Positions 35,812 to 44,610 of a DNA stretch of 64,000 nt are shown here, piece by piece (the first letter of the stretch is position 1; every line of letters starts with the position of its first letter). This stretch comes from Ruegeria halocynthiae. Lineage in GTDB: Bacteria; Pseudomonadota; Alphaproteobacteria; Rhodobacterales; Rhodobacteraceae. Made by a program: the position numbers and the translations under genes. The notes under the pieces are model-generated. The model saw only the letters and a list, made by a program, of their open reading frames with translations. It searched no databases and was not told the DNA's origin. The stretch is taken from positions 141,142 through 205,141 of the forward strand of contig NZ_JQEZ01000003.1 of assembly GCF_000743705.1 (NCBI RefSeq). Reading direction: 5' to 3'.

Positions 35812-37002
35812 TCAGTAGGTTTCAACGTGATATCGCCCCTCTTCACGCATCGTATTGCGCAGCTCATCCCAGTTCTGGCCAATCTCTTCGGCAATGCGGG
35901 TAAACGTGGCCTCGACCCCGCCCTCCATATCCCGCAGCCCGCAGATGTATACGTGCGTGTTCTTGTCCCGCAGCATGTCCGCGACCGAGGCTTTCTCGGT
36001 CCACATCCGGTCCTGAACGTATTCCTTTGGCTGACCCTCTTGCCTGCTGAACACCAGATGCCGTTCCAGCAGGGTTGTCGGAACCTTCTTCAATGGCCCG
36101 AAGTAAGGCAGGCTTTCCGGTGATCTGGCACCAAAGAACATGGTCATTCCGCCATGAACTGTTCCTGCCTTGCGATGGCGACGCATCGTAAATGCACGCA
36201 TCGGGGCAGACCCAGTTCCGGTACAGATCATCATGATCCGGGCGTCCGGGTCGTCAGGCAGCAGGAAGGTCGCCCCAAACGGGCCGGTCACATGTACGGT
36301 GTCGCCTTTTTGAAGATCGCAAACAAAGTTCGAGCACAGGCCTTTGTCCTCGCGCTTGACCGTCAGCGAAACGTTGTTGTAGCCGGGCCGCTCGCCATCG
36401 CGCGGGCTTGAGACGGAATAGAGCCGCGGCAAATGCGCGTTTCCATCGGCATCGGTTCCAGGCGGTATGATCCCGATTGACTGCCCTTCCAAAACGGGCA
36501 TCGGATGGCCCTGAAAATCAAGGATGATGTGGCGCACGTCACTATCGGCGCCCTCATCTGTAAGACGGTAGTTGCCCTGAACCACAGCTTCGATCGGTTT
36601 GCTCAGGCTATAGAGGTTGATGGTCGGTTTAGGCGCAGACACAGGAGCCTTTGACTTGCCCCCGGCCCCTTTATGCGCCTCTGCCAGCAGGGCGGCCACG
36701 GTTTCATCCAGCGCCTCAAGGCCGGTTTCCGCCTCATCCCCTCCCAGATCCTCCTGTTCCGGCAGTTCCGACCATGAGAATTGCTCCTCCATACTGTAGG
36801 CGTCGTTGACCACGCGCCATTCATCAATGGATCCGGTTGGGCAGACCGGAATACAGTCCATGCAGAAGTTACAGAGCTCGGCATTGACGACCACGTTGTT
36901 GTCATCGTGGTCGATGGCGTTCTCGGGGCACGTCATCTCGCAGGTGTAACAGCGGATGCAGATTTCAGGATCGATCAAATGCTGCTTCAGGGGCTTGTTC
37001 AT
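35812..37002 (-). CDS. boxA: Benzoyl-CoA 2,3-epoxidase reductase subunit BoxA
   Basis: 396 residues. N-terminal dicluster ferredoxin (CIRCYTCEMTCPENAI, then CNFCMDCIPVCPTGSI), an acidic linker, then a ferredoxin-NADP reductase-type FAD/NADPH module with RLYSVSSPRDG for flavin binding and CTGTGSAPMRAF for NADPH. Delivers electrons from NADPH to BoxB. AAAGGA ribosome-binding site. Lies downstream of boxB and the 54-residue ORF in the box operon. Confidence 0.94.
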   Translation of the reverse strand: MNKPLKQHLIDPEICIRCYTCEMTCPENAIDHDDNNVVVNAELCNFCMDCIPVCPTGSIDEWRVVNDAYSMEEQFSWSELPEQEDLGGDEAETGLEALDETVAALLAEAHKGAGGKSKAPVSAPKPTINLYSLSKPIEAVVQGNYRLTDEGADSDVRHIILDFQGHPMPVLEGQSIGIIPPGTDADGNAHLPRLYSVSSPRDGERPGYNNVSLTVKREDKGLCSNFVCDLQKGDTVHVTGPFGATFLLPDDPDARIMMICTGTGSAPMRAFTMRRHRKAGTVHGGMTMFFGARSPESLPYFGPLKKVPTTLLERHLVFSRQEGQPKEYVQDRMWTEKASVADMLRDKNTHVYICGLRDMEGGVEATFTRIAEEIGQNWDELRNTMREEGRYHVETY

Positions 37003-37027
37003 TTTTCGGTCCTTTCGACTGCTAGGT

Positions 37028-37192
37028 TCAGGTTTTGCGCAAAATGACAGCCGGGGTCATCAGGGCCTCGATCAGCGCGCGACAAGGGCCATCGCACCCG
37101 CGACAGCCGAGGCAAAAATCTTTCATTTCGGCGATGTTCCGGGGCAGCGGTACGTTTTGCGCCCGGTATCCGACAATGCGGTCGACTTGCAT
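37028..37192 (-). CDS. 54-residue cysteine-rich protein between boxB and boxA, unknown function
   Basis: The start at 37192 has a good GGAGGA 8 bp upstream and is chosen over the longer frame. The protein carries a dense Cys cluster (DFCLGCRGCDGPC: four cysteines spaced C-x2-C-x2-C-x3-C), followed by an amphipathic ALIEALMTPAVIL helix. This could bind a 2Fe-2S or 4Fe-4S cluster or zinc. It lies in a tight operon between the oxygenase and its ferredoxin reductase, so an electron-transfer or assembly role for BoxAB is the natural guess. I do not recognise a family. Confidence 0.7.
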   Translation of the reverse strand: MQVDRIVGYRAQNVPLPRNIAEMKDFCLGCRGCDGPCRALIEALMTPAVILRKT

Positions 37193-37256
37193 ATCCTGAT
37201 CCTCCGTCTGGATTGTCCGGCAGCGCAAGTGGCAGGACCTGCGCTGCCAGTTTCGA

Positions 37257-38708
37257 TCACGCCATGTGAAGTTTTACATATTCGTAATCACCGGGCTTGT
37301 TGTCGATGCCGACCTTCGGGGCAGCAATCCAACCGGCAAACTTGCCGGGCTCGTAACAGGGCACCATCAGCGACTGGATATAGGCGCCATCCTCTTTGGT
37401 GGGCAGCCAGTTGTCCACATTGGCCGACCACTCGGCCTCGGAGATGATATCGCCCGACGGGTTCGCCTTGATGGCAGCAAAAACGCCGATCTGACGGTGG
37501 AAAGCCTCGTGCGGCAGGGCCAGTGCAAAGTCGATGCCCGCCTTTTCCAAAATTTTGTTCCAGCGGCCAACGCCCCCGGCGGCGTCACGGACATAATCAT
37601 CGCGCAGACGCATATTGATGGCGGTTAGGGCCGGGACTTCCTCGGCAACGATCTTGCCGTCGACAATATTACGCACAATGTAAGTGTCGCTTTGCAATTC
37701 GTGGTCGTCATCAATCCGATTTTCCATGTAACGACCCTTGATGCCAGCGTTAAACGCATTGGCGGCGTTGGTCGAAACCTCCTGCCCGAACAGGTCCAGC
37801 GACAGGGAATAGTGCAGGTTCAGTTTTTTCTGGATCGTTGGCAGATCAATGACACCCAGATCGCGCACCTTACCAATGTCGTAGGGGTCCGTCAGCCCGG
37901 CCTCATTCATGGCCTCACAAGTACGCTGGATCACGCGGCTGACGCCCGTTTCGCCGACAAACATATGGTGGGCTTCTTCCGTCAGCATAAAGCGGCATGT
38001 CCGGCTCAGCGGGTCAAATCCGGATTGCGCCAGACTCTCAAGCTGCATCTTGCCGTCGCGGTCCGTGAAATACGTGAACATGAAGAAAGAGAGCCAGTCC
38101 GGCGTATCTTCGTTGAATGCACCCAGCATCCGCGGCGCTTCTTCTGATCCGGACGAGCGGATCAGCAAATCATCCGCTTCCTCCCGGCCATCTTTGCCGA
38201 AGTACTTTTGCAGAAGATAAACCATCGCCCAAAGGTGACGGCCTTCTTCGACATTCACCTGAAACAGGTTTCTCATGTCGTAAAGCGAGGGCGCGGTCAG
38301 ACCAAGGAACCGTTGCTGCTCGACCGAGCCGGGCTCTGTATCGCCCTGAATGACGATCAGACGCTTGAGCATGTTACGGTATTCGCCGGGCACTTCCTGC
38401 CAGGCTTTCTTGCCTTTGTGCTCTCCCATCGGGATGACACGGTCTTCGACCTGTGGGGCCAGCAGGACACCCCAACGGTATTCGGGCATCTTTACATAGT
38501 CGAACTTGGCCCAGCCCTTGGGGTCAACGCTGACCGCTGTGCGCAGGTACACCATGGATTCCTGAAAGTTCTGCGGGATCAGCCTGTTCCACCAGTCGAT
38601 GTAACCGGGGTGCCATTTTTCCAGCGCCTTCAAGACCTTGCGGTCCTGGCTCAGACCTACATTGTTGGGGATCTGCGTGTCGTAACTAACGTTGATAACG
38701 TCGAGCAT
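37257..38708 (-). CDS. boxB: Benzoyl-CoA 2,3-epoxidase oxygenase subunit BoxB
   Basis: 483 residues, the expected length. Ferritin-like di-iron protein with carboxylate/His motifs VNVEEGRHLWAMVYLL and RFMLTEEAHHMFVGE. Epoxidises the ring of benzoyl-CoA using O2 and electrons from BoxA. AGGAG before the ATG. Follows boxC by 36 bp. Distant homologue of PaaA, whose genes are also in this window. Confidence 0.95.
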   Translation of the reverse strand: MLDVINVSYDTQIPNNVGLSQDRKVLKALEKWHPGYIDWWNRLIPQNFQESMVYLRTAVSVDPKGWAKFDYVKMPEYRWGVLLAPQVEDRVIPMGEHKGKKAWQEVPGEYRNMLKRLIVIQGDTEPGSVEQQRFLGLTAPSLYDMRNLFQVNVEEGRHLWAMVYLLQKYFGKDGREEADDLLIRSSGSEEAPRMLGAFNEDTPDWLSFFMFTYFTDRDGKMQLESLAQSGFDPLSRTCRFMLTEEAHHMFVGETGVSRVIQRTCEAMNEAGLTDPYDIGKVRDLGVIDLPTIQKKLNLHYSLSLDLFGQEVSTNAANAFNAGIKGRYMENRIDDDHELQSDTYIVRNIVDGKIVAEEVPALTAINMRLRDDYVRDAAGGVGRWNKILEKAGIDFALALPHEAFHRQIGVFAAIKANPSGDIISEAEWSANVDNWLPTKEDGAYIQSLMVPCYEPGKFAGWIAAPKVGIDNKPGDYEYVKLHMA

Positions 38709-38744
38709 GTCTTTCTCCTGCTGAAGGGTCGCCGCCGGGGCCGG

Positions 38745-40406
38745 TCAGACCCGTTCCATGTTGTAGGTTCCGCGCACACCCGTGCCATACCGTTGCAGCG
38801 CGCCATCAGGGCCAACGGCGTTCGGGCGGTTGAAAATCCAGTTTTGCCAAGCGGTCAGTCGGCCGAAGATGCGGGTTTCCATGGTCTCTGGCCCGGCAAA
38901 ACGAAGGTTAGCCTCCATTCCGGTCATAGCGTCCGGGCTGAACGAGGCGCGCTCTTCCTCGAAGATGCGGATTTCGTCCTCCCAGTCGATGTCGTCCAGG
39001 ATCATCGTGACCAAACCCAGCTCGTTGGCCATTTCGGCTTCCAGCGCGGCGCCCTTTTCGGCTTCTGCTGCGCTTAGCGCCTCGGGCTCACCCAGAAAAC
39101 GGGTTCCAAGCCGCGTCAGATCATTCCCCATCGGGAAGAGGCCAAAGTTCGCGTCAGTCAGCGTGATGGCCGCGGTCGGGCGGTTGTCGCCTTCAAACTC
39201 GTCCTCCATCATGTAAGTCCGATCGACGGCCCAAAGAAGCTCGGCCAGAACCCCGGTGAAGCAAGACCCGTGTTCGACCAGAGCGGACAGCGAACGTGAT
39301 GTGACATCGACCCGTTTCAGCAGGCGCTTCCAGTATTTGAGCACCTCATTGGCCAGCCAGCTGTCCTTGTTGTTTATCAAAAGCGCTTCATGCGCCTGAA
39401 CCTTTTCGGGGTCTCCCTGGCTGCGGAACACCAACAGGCCCAGCTCCATCTCGTTGAGACGCAGGTGCAGGATTGCGTCATCAAGCTCGCGCACAAGACG
39501 CAGCAAATATGCCTGATCCCCCTGCGCTGTGAATGCATCCATATCCGCAGGCGCATCGTCTTGCGGGCCATTGATCGTGATCGTGGCCTTGCGGGCATCG
39601 CGGTCAACGGACACTTCGACCAGGCTGTATGTGACCGAGCCATCTTTGCCGATCTTCTTGTCCAGCGGGCCAAGCGTGATCCCCCCCGCAACATCCGGCT
39701 TTGACGAACTGGTCGCAAATTCCCGAGCCCGCTGCTGCACGGTTTCGTCGAATTTCGAGTTTGGAATAACTTCGTCCACCAGCCGCCAGTCGACGGCCCG
39801 TTTGCCCTTCACACCCTCTTCGATCGAACAGAAGATATCTGCCAGATCCCGGCGCACTTTGCGCTTGTCCGTCACACGCGTCAGGCCGCCGGTTCCGGGG
39901 AGAACGGCCAAGAGCGGCACTTCGGGCAATGCAACAGACGAGGTGCTGTCATCGGTCAGCATGATATGGTTGCAGGCCAGCGCCAGCTCGTACCCGCCAC
40001 CTGCGCAGGCGCCTTTGACGGCGGCTATATATTTCTGCCCGCTGTCATCCTCGGCCGCTTCGAATGTGTTTCGCGTCTCGTTCGTGAATTTACAGAAGTT
40101 CACCTTGTGACTGTGTTCCGCGCCGCCCAGCATGCGGATATTTGCACCCGCACAGAACACCTTTTCCTTGGCGGACTGCATCACGACCACTTTGACTTCG
40201 GGATGTTCGAACCGCATTCGCTGGACGATATCGGACAATTCAATGTCAACGCCCAGATCATACGAGTTGAGTTTCAGCTGATAGCCCTCAAACAACCCTG
40301 CATTCTCGTCGACATCCATGTAAAGATTGGCGATAGGCCCATCGTATTCTACACGCCAATGGCGGTACTTTGAGGGGTCGGTTTGAAAGTCAATGACCTT
40401 GGTCAT
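38745..40406 (-). CDS. boxC: 2,3-epoxybenzoyl-CoA dihydrolase (dihydrodiol lyase) BoxC
   Basis: 553 residues from the ATG at 40406 with AGGAG upstream; the frame opens at 40433 but that start sits inside an operator-like repeat. Crotonase-superfamily enzyme with the oxyanion block KGACAGGGYELALACNHIML and PEVPLLAVLPGTGGLTRVTDKRKVRRD, longer than ordinary hydratases as typical for BoxC. Opens the epoxide ring hydrolytically, giving 3,4-dehydroadipyl-CoA semialdehyde and formate. First of the boxCB-orf-boxA-thioesterase run. Confidence 0.95.
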   Translation of the reverse strand: MTKVIDFQTDPSKYRHWRVEYDGPIANLYMDVDENAGLFEGYQLKLNSYDLGVDIELSDIVQRMRFEHPEVKVVVMQSAKEKVFCAGANIRMLGGAEHSHKVNFCKFTNETRNTFEAAEDDSGQKYIAAVKGACAGGGYELALACNHIMLTDDSTSSVALPEVPLLAVLPGTGGLTRVTDKRKVRRDLADIFCSIEEGVKGKRAVDWRLVDEVIPNSKFDETVQQRAREFATSSSKPDVAGGITLGPLDKKIGKDGSVTYSLVEVSVDRDARKATITINGPQDDAPADMDAFTAQGDQAYLLRLVRELDDAILHLRLNEMELGLLVFRSQGDPEKVQAHEALLINNKDSWLANEVLKYWKRLLKRVDVTSRSLSALVEHGSCFTGVLAELLWAVDRTYMMEDEFEGDNRPTAAITLTDANFGLFPMGNDLTRLGTRFLGEPEALSAAEAEKGAALEAEMANELGLVTMILDDIDWEDEIRIFEEERASFSPDAMTGMEANLRFAGPETMETRIFGRLTAWQNWIFNRPNAVGPDGALQRYGTGVRGTYNMERV

Positions 40407-40428
40407 GGGAAACTCCTGTAGGCTGATA

Positions 40429-40442
40429 TGCATAATAATGCG
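40429..40442. promoter_or_regulatory. BoxR-like site 1 upstream of boxC
   Basis: TGCA-TAATAA-TGCG, 23 bp before the boxC start, overlapping where the transcription start or leader would be. Confidence 0.65.
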
Positions 40443-40468
40443 GAATCGGGGTACGGTAAAGAAAAAGA

Positions 40469-40482
40469 TGCATGATAATACA
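40469..40482. promoter_or_regulatory. BoxR-like site 2 upstream of boxC
   Basis: TGCA-TGATAA-TACA. It is embedded in a larger inverted repeat, AAAAAGATG (40462-40470) and CATCTTTTT (40481-40489). Confidence 0.6.
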
Positions 40483-40540
40483 TCTTTTTAAGATTATCGC
40501 AGTATTTCTGGGAATAATCCCATTTGAATTCTTCTTCTTG

Positions 40541-40554
40541 TGTATTTTATTGCA
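40541..40554. promoter_or_regulatory. BoxR-like site 3 upstream of boxC
   Basis: TGTA-TTTTAT-TGCA, overlapping the last codons of the DUF309 gene; weaker match than sites 1 and 2. Confidence 0.4.
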
Positions 40555-40990
40555 TAATTTCTGAAGCGCAGCCCAACACGCGCCCACCGGCACGCTCGAC
40601 AGCCTCACGGGCCAGATCACTGGACTGGGCCTCCAGACGCTGCGCCGCACGACCCATCCCCATCTTGGCCTTGAGCTTGGCATTCGCCTGTTGAATGACG
40701 GACTGAACCATCAGACGTTCGGGCGCGTTTGGTGGACAGGCCATCCAGACCGCTTCAAGAACCTCATGCGCCTCCCAGAAGAAACCTTCGCGCAGAAAAG
40801 CCTGACCATACGCCCAGGCCGGGGTTTCATTCAGGCGATGCGTGGGAACACCACAAAGACCGGTTTTCAGGTCCTCAAACATCCCTTCGGGGTGGCGTGG
40901 CGTTTGTCCGGGGACATAGGCATGGGGCGGACGCCACAAGATATCCGGGTCGGACCATACCGTATCAGAACTGCCACCCGGGTTGGTCAT
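40547..40990 (-). CDS. DUF309 domain protein in the box operon
   Basis: 147 residues. The DUF309 hallmark FFWEAHEVLEAVW is present (about residues 69-81), followed by a helical part with conserved QSVIQQANAKLK. Biochemical role unknown in the family. Overlaps the benzoate-CoA ligase stop by 4 bp, so it is translated with the ligase, and boxC follows after a 140-bp gap with three BoxR-like sites. Confidence 0.75.
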   Translation of the reverse strand: MTNPGGSSDTVWSDPDILWRPPHAYVPGQTPRHPEGMFEDLKTGLCGVPTHRLNETPAWAYGQAFLREGFFWEAHEVLEAVWMACPPNAPERLMVQSVIQQANAKLKAKMGMGRAAQRLEAQSSDLAREAVERAGGRVLGCASEIMQ

Positions 40991-42525
40991 GCGCCTGCCC
41001 GCAGCTTGAAGCGTTGAATCTTACCGGTTGCGGTTTTGGGCAGATCATCGACCACATCCACCCAGCGGGGGTATTTCCACTTTCCGATCTTTTCCTTCAC
41101 AAAGTCCTTCAGGTCAGTGATTGCCTCGCGGCTCTGACCCTCTTTCAGCACAACAAACGCCTTTGGTTTGTCCAGACCGTGTTCATCGGCATGCGCAACA
41201 ATTGCCGCCTCAAGGATCGCCGGATGCTCGACCAGCGCCTGTTCGATCTCGAACGGGCTGACCCAGATGCCTGAAATCTTGAACATGTCGTCCGTTCTTC
41301 CGCAATAGACATAGCGGCCATCTGGCGTTCGTTCGTATTTGTCGCCCGTGCGCGTCCATTCCCCTTCGAAGGTTTCGCGCGATTTCTCGCGCCGGTTCCA
41401 ATACCCCTCGGCGGCTGAAGGACCACGCACCAAAAGCTCGCCAACTTCGTTGTCGGCAACACTTTGGCCTTCTTCATCGACAAGACGCACGTCATAGCCG
41501 GGCACGGCTGTGCCGGAGGTGCCATAGACGATGTCACCGGGGCTGTTGGACAGGAAGATGTGCAGCATCTCGGTCGACCCGACACCATCCACGATTTCGA
41601 CACCCATGCGTTCTTGCCATGCTTCGCCCACGTCACGCGGCAATGCCTCACCGGCGGACACACACAGCCTTAGGTTCGACTTGGGCCCGTTATCCACGCC
41701 ATCGAGGCTGGCATTCATGGCCGCAAACAAGGTTGGAACGCCGTAGAAAACCGTCGGAGCATGTTCCCCGATAATGCCAAAAGCGGCGTCCGGGGTCGGG
41801 CGTCCGCCGAGCAGTATGGTGGTGGCTCCGGTTGACAGCGGGAAGGACATTCCGTTGCCAAGCCCGTAGGCAAAGAACAGCTTTGCCACCGAATAAACCA
41901 CGTCATCTTGGCACATGCCCAGAACCTTGGCACCAAAGGTATCCGTTGTTGCCCTGAGGCTGGAATGGATGTGACGAACCCCTTTTGGCAAGCCGGTGGA
42001 CCCGGACGAGTACAGCCAGAACGCCGTCTCGTCACCCCCGGCTTCAACCGCTTGCATGGGCGCGGCGCCTTCCACGAACCCGGCATAGCCGGTCGTGCTT
42101 TCCGGCGCGTCGCCGATCACGACGATGTTGCGCAAGAAGGCGTTGTCCCTGATAGCAGGTGCCACCGTCCCCCACAGTTCAGATGACACGACAAGCGTTG
42201 TGGCACGGCTGTCGTTCAGGATGGTTTCATAGACCGAAGTGGACAGAAGCGTGTTCAGGGGAACCGGGACGGCCCCGGTCTTGAGCGCGCCCCAGAACAC
42301 GATGGGAAACTCGATCTGATCCAATACAATCATCGCCACGCGCTCTTCGCGCCGCACATCGCTGCGGATCAAGGCTCCGGCAAAACGGGCGCTGCCGTCG
42401 GCCAGTTGGCCATAGGTCAGATCGCGCTGCTGGCCATCCGCTTCACGAAAGGCGACTTTGTCGGCACGCCCCTCATCAATATGCCGGTCCACAAACCAAA
42501 GGGCCGCGTTGTGGTTTTCTGCCAT
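40987..42525 (-). CDS. bclA: Benzoate-CoA ligase
   Basis: 512 residues of the ANL superfamily. AMP-binding P-loop YSSGSTGLPKGVRH, the TGDKYER hinge region and the C-terminal catalytic Lys block KTATGKIQRFKLR are visible, with the family-typical YGLGNGMSFPLS segment. Activates benzoate with ATP and CoA to benzoyl-CoA, the substrate of BoxAB and the inducer of BoxR. Some homologues also take 4-hydroxybenzoate or 2-aminobenzoate. Confidence 0.92.
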   Translation of the reverse strand: MAENHNAALWFVDRHIDEGRADKVAFREADGQQRDLTYGQLADGSARFAGALIRSDVRREERVAMIVLDQIEFPIVFWGALKTGAVPVPLNTLLSTSVYETILNDSRATTLVVSSELWGTVAPAIRDNAFLRNIVVIGDAPESTTGYAGFVEGAAPMQAVEAGGDETAFWLYSSGSTGLPKGVRHIHSSLRATTDTFGAKVLGMCQDDVVYSVAKLFFAYGLGNGMSFPLSTGATTILLGGRPTPDAAFGIIGEHAPTVFYGVPTLFAAMNASLDGVDNGPKSNLRLCVSAGEALPRDVGEAWQERMGVEIVDGVGSTEMLHIFLSNSPGDIVYGTSGTAVPGYDVRLVDEEGQSVADNEVGELLVRGPSAAEGYWNRREKSRETFEGEWTRTGDKYERTPDGRYVYCGRTDDMFKISGIWVSPFEIEQALVEHPAILEAAIVAHADEHGLDKPKAFVVLKEGQSREAITDLKDFVKEKIGKWKYPRWVDVVDDLPKTATGKIQRFKLRAGA

Positions 42526-42549
42526 TGGTTCCTCCTCCCGTCTTGGCGA

Positions 42550-43017
42550 TTACTTGCCAGTGAATTCGATCGCCCCATCAGGCAGGAAATAAAGGATGTA
42601 AGCATCGCCGCCCTTAACAGTTGGGTGATGCTCCGAACCGGGTCCGTAAACATACCACCCTTCAGGTCTGTCATCGAAACGGGGCGCGCCTTCCAGCGGG
42701 AAGATCGCGCCAATCTCGCCGGTGGTATGGACATGGTGCGGGCCGCGAACGTCTTTCATCTGCACCACATCGACACTGAAGTTTCCGGCTATCATACCGG
42801 GCTTGACCGGGCGGCCGAATTTAATCCCACCTGCTTCGCGCGCCATCAGCCAACCATCCCTTTCCCCTTCGGCGCACAGGTTGCCCAGTGCTTTGAAGTC
42901 ATCTGTCGAGGCCGAAAATTCCGTGTTCAGTTTAGCTTCCAAATCCGCATCCAGCGCATCATCTGCGATTGCACTGGCGATTTTGTCGACGAGTTGGATG
43001 AATTCCTGTTCCGGCAT
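42550..43017 (-). CDS. DUF4863 protein (4-hydroxylaminobenzoate lyase-like)
   Basis: 155 residues. C-terminal cupin-like half with GPHHVHTTGEIGAIFPL and GWYVYGPGSEHHPTV, giving several His that could hold a metal. DUF4863 includes PnbB, which turns 4-hydroxylaminobenzoate into protocatechuate and ammonia. Here it leads the unit containing benzoate-CoA ligase, 24 bp upstream, behind two BoxR-like sites. A nitrobenzoate pathway is not otherwise visible, so the true role in benzoate metabolism is open. Confidence 0.7.
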   Translation of the reverse strand: MPEQEFIQLVDKIASAIADDALDADLEAKLNTEFSASTDDFKALGNLCAEGERDGWLMAREAGGIKFGRPVKPGMIAGNFSVDVVQMKDVRGPHHVHTTGEIGAIFPLEGAPRFDDRPEGWYVYGPGSEHHPTVKGGDAYILYFLPDGAIEFTGK

Positions 43018-43042
43018 AGTGTGTTCCCTGGCGGTCTTATTT

Positions 43043-43056
43043 TGCGTTATAATGCA
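43043..43056. promoter_or_regulatory. BoxR-like site upstream of the DUF4863-bclA unit
   Basis: TGCG-TTATAA-TGCA, 26 bp before the DUF4863 start codon. Confidence 0.6.
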
Positions 43057-43094
43057 TATTTTAGCGCTGCTTCACAACTATTTTTTAAGTTTTA

Positions 43095-43108
43095 TGCATT
43101 TTTATGCA
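43095..43108. promoter_or_regulatory. BoxR-like site, perfect TGCA-N6-TGCA
   Basis: TGCA-TTTTTA-TGCA, an exact match, 78 bp upstream of the DUF4863 start and just past the end of the TRAP permease gene. Confidence 0.7.
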
Positions 43109-43113
43109 GAAAA

Positions 43114-44610
43114 CTACCCAAAGGGGATCAAGAATAGGGTGATTGCGGGGAAGAGAACAAGCACTATAACGCGCACCAGGTCCGAGCCGACAAAGAAAAG
43201 CACGGCCTTGTATGTATCAAGCATCCGCGTACTGCGATCCATCGCGTTGATTACAAACAGATTCATTCCCACCGGCGGCGTGATCAATCCAACCTCGACC
43301 ACGATCAGCACAAGAATGCCAAACCAGATGGCCGTCCGCTCCAGTGCGATCCGGTCCGCCATTCCCTGAGTGACGCGAATTCCGATTTCTTTTTGCAGAT
43401 CCCTGCTGATTTCAGCACCGGAAGCGATCAGAGCTTCCACCTGCGCCCGTATGTCCGGTGCCAGATCGGCCGCCCCTGCCAGCGCAGTACGGGCTGCATC
43501 ATGTTGCATTGCGATCAGATCGACCAATCCGAAATCCAGTACCGATATCACCGGAAAGAAGATCGGGATCGTCAGCAGGATCATACTCAGACTGTCCATG
43601 ACACAGCCCAGAATCAGGTAGAAGATCAGAATAAGCGTGAGGATTGTCCACGGGCTGAAACCCTGATTCAGGACATAATTCGCCAGTTCCTGCGGCACGT
43701 TGGTCAATGCCAGAAACCCGTTATAGAAGCCCGCACCCAGAATGATGAAGAAGATCATCGCGGTGGATTTCGCGGTGACAATGAAACTTTCTTTGAGCGA
43801 ACCCAAGGTCAGCCCGCCATTCACCAGCGCGATCAGCCCGGTTCCGGCAGCCCCGACTGCGGCCCCTTCGGTTGGCGTGAACCAACCGGCGTAAATGCCG
43901 CCGACGACGCCGCCGAAAACCAGCAGAACCGGCCAGACGTCAAACAGCAGTCGGAAGCGCTCGCGATATGGAATGGCCTCGCGCGTGCCCGCGCTGTTCG
44001 GATAAAGGCGCACATAAACTGATATGGCCAGAACGTATCCCAGCGCCGCCAGAATGCCCGGGATAAAAGCCGCCAAGAACAGTTTCGCAATGTTCTGCTC
44101 GGTCAAAATTGCGTAGATGACCAGAACAACCGAGGGCGGGATAAGGATGCCCAGCGTTCCGCCAGCGGCAAGTGTAGCGGTCGAAAACCCGCCAGCGTAG
44201 CCATACCGGCGCAATTCCGGCAGGGCCACGCGCCCCATGGTTGCTGCTGTCGCCAGCGATGACCCACAGATCGCGCCAAAACCAGCGCAGGCACCGACCG
44301 CAGCCATAGCGACACCGCCCTTGCGGTGACCCAGGAACCCTTCTGCGGCTTTGAACAAGGCCGTCGACATTCCCCCCAAAGTCGCGAAATGCCCCATCAG
44401 CAGGAACATCGGCACAATCGACAGCGAGTAGCTGGAGAAGGTGGTGTAAGTTTCGGACTTCAACCGCCCCAGAGGAATGTTGAAATTGCCGGTGACCATG
44501 AAGATGCCGACCAGCCCCGTCAGGAACATAGCCAATCCAATGGGCACGCGGATGAATATCAACAGAAGCAGCGCCGGAAAGGACAGCAACCCAATTGCCA
44601 GATCGCTCAC
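43114..44610 (-). CDS. dctM: TRAP transporter large permease (DctM-type)
   Basis: 498 residues from the GTG at 44610, which overlaps the small-permease stop (GTGA); the upstream in-frame extension is rejected. About twelve hydrophobic segments; family blocks GVAMAAVGACAGFGAICGSS and GTLGILIPPSVVLVIYAILT are present. There is an unusually long polar loop about residues 380-420. Moves an organic anion with sodium. Box-cluster position and operator sites suggest benzoate or a related aromatic acid. Confidence 0.88.
   Translation of the reverse strand: MSDLAIGLLSFPALLLLIFIRVPIGLAMFLTGLVGIFMVTGNFNIPLGRLKSETYTTFSSYSLSIVPMFLLMGHFATLGGMSTALFKAAEGFLGHRKGGVAMAAVGACAGFGAICGSSLATAATMGRVALPELRRYGYAGGFSTATLAAGGTLGILIPPSVVLVIYAILTEQNIAKLFLAAFIPGILAALGYVLAISVYVRLYPNSAGTREAIPYRERFRLLFDVWPVLLVFGGVVGGIYAGWFTPTEGAAVGAAGTGLIALVNGGLTLGSLKESFIVTAKSTAMIFFIILGAGFYNGFLALTNVPQELANYVLNQGFSPWTILTLILIFYLILGCVMDSLSMILLTIPIFFPVISVLDFGLVDLIAMQHDAARTALAGAADLAPDIRAQVEALIASGAEISRDLQKEIGIRVTQGMADRIALERTAIWFGILVLIVVEVGLITPPVGMNLFVINAMDRSTRMLDTYKAVLFFVGSDLVRVIVLVLFPAITLFLIPFG

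Noticed and set aside
43393..44022. 209-codon open frame on plus opposite dctM
   Set aside because: Gln/Asp-rich antisense translation of a hydrophobic gene; not a protein.
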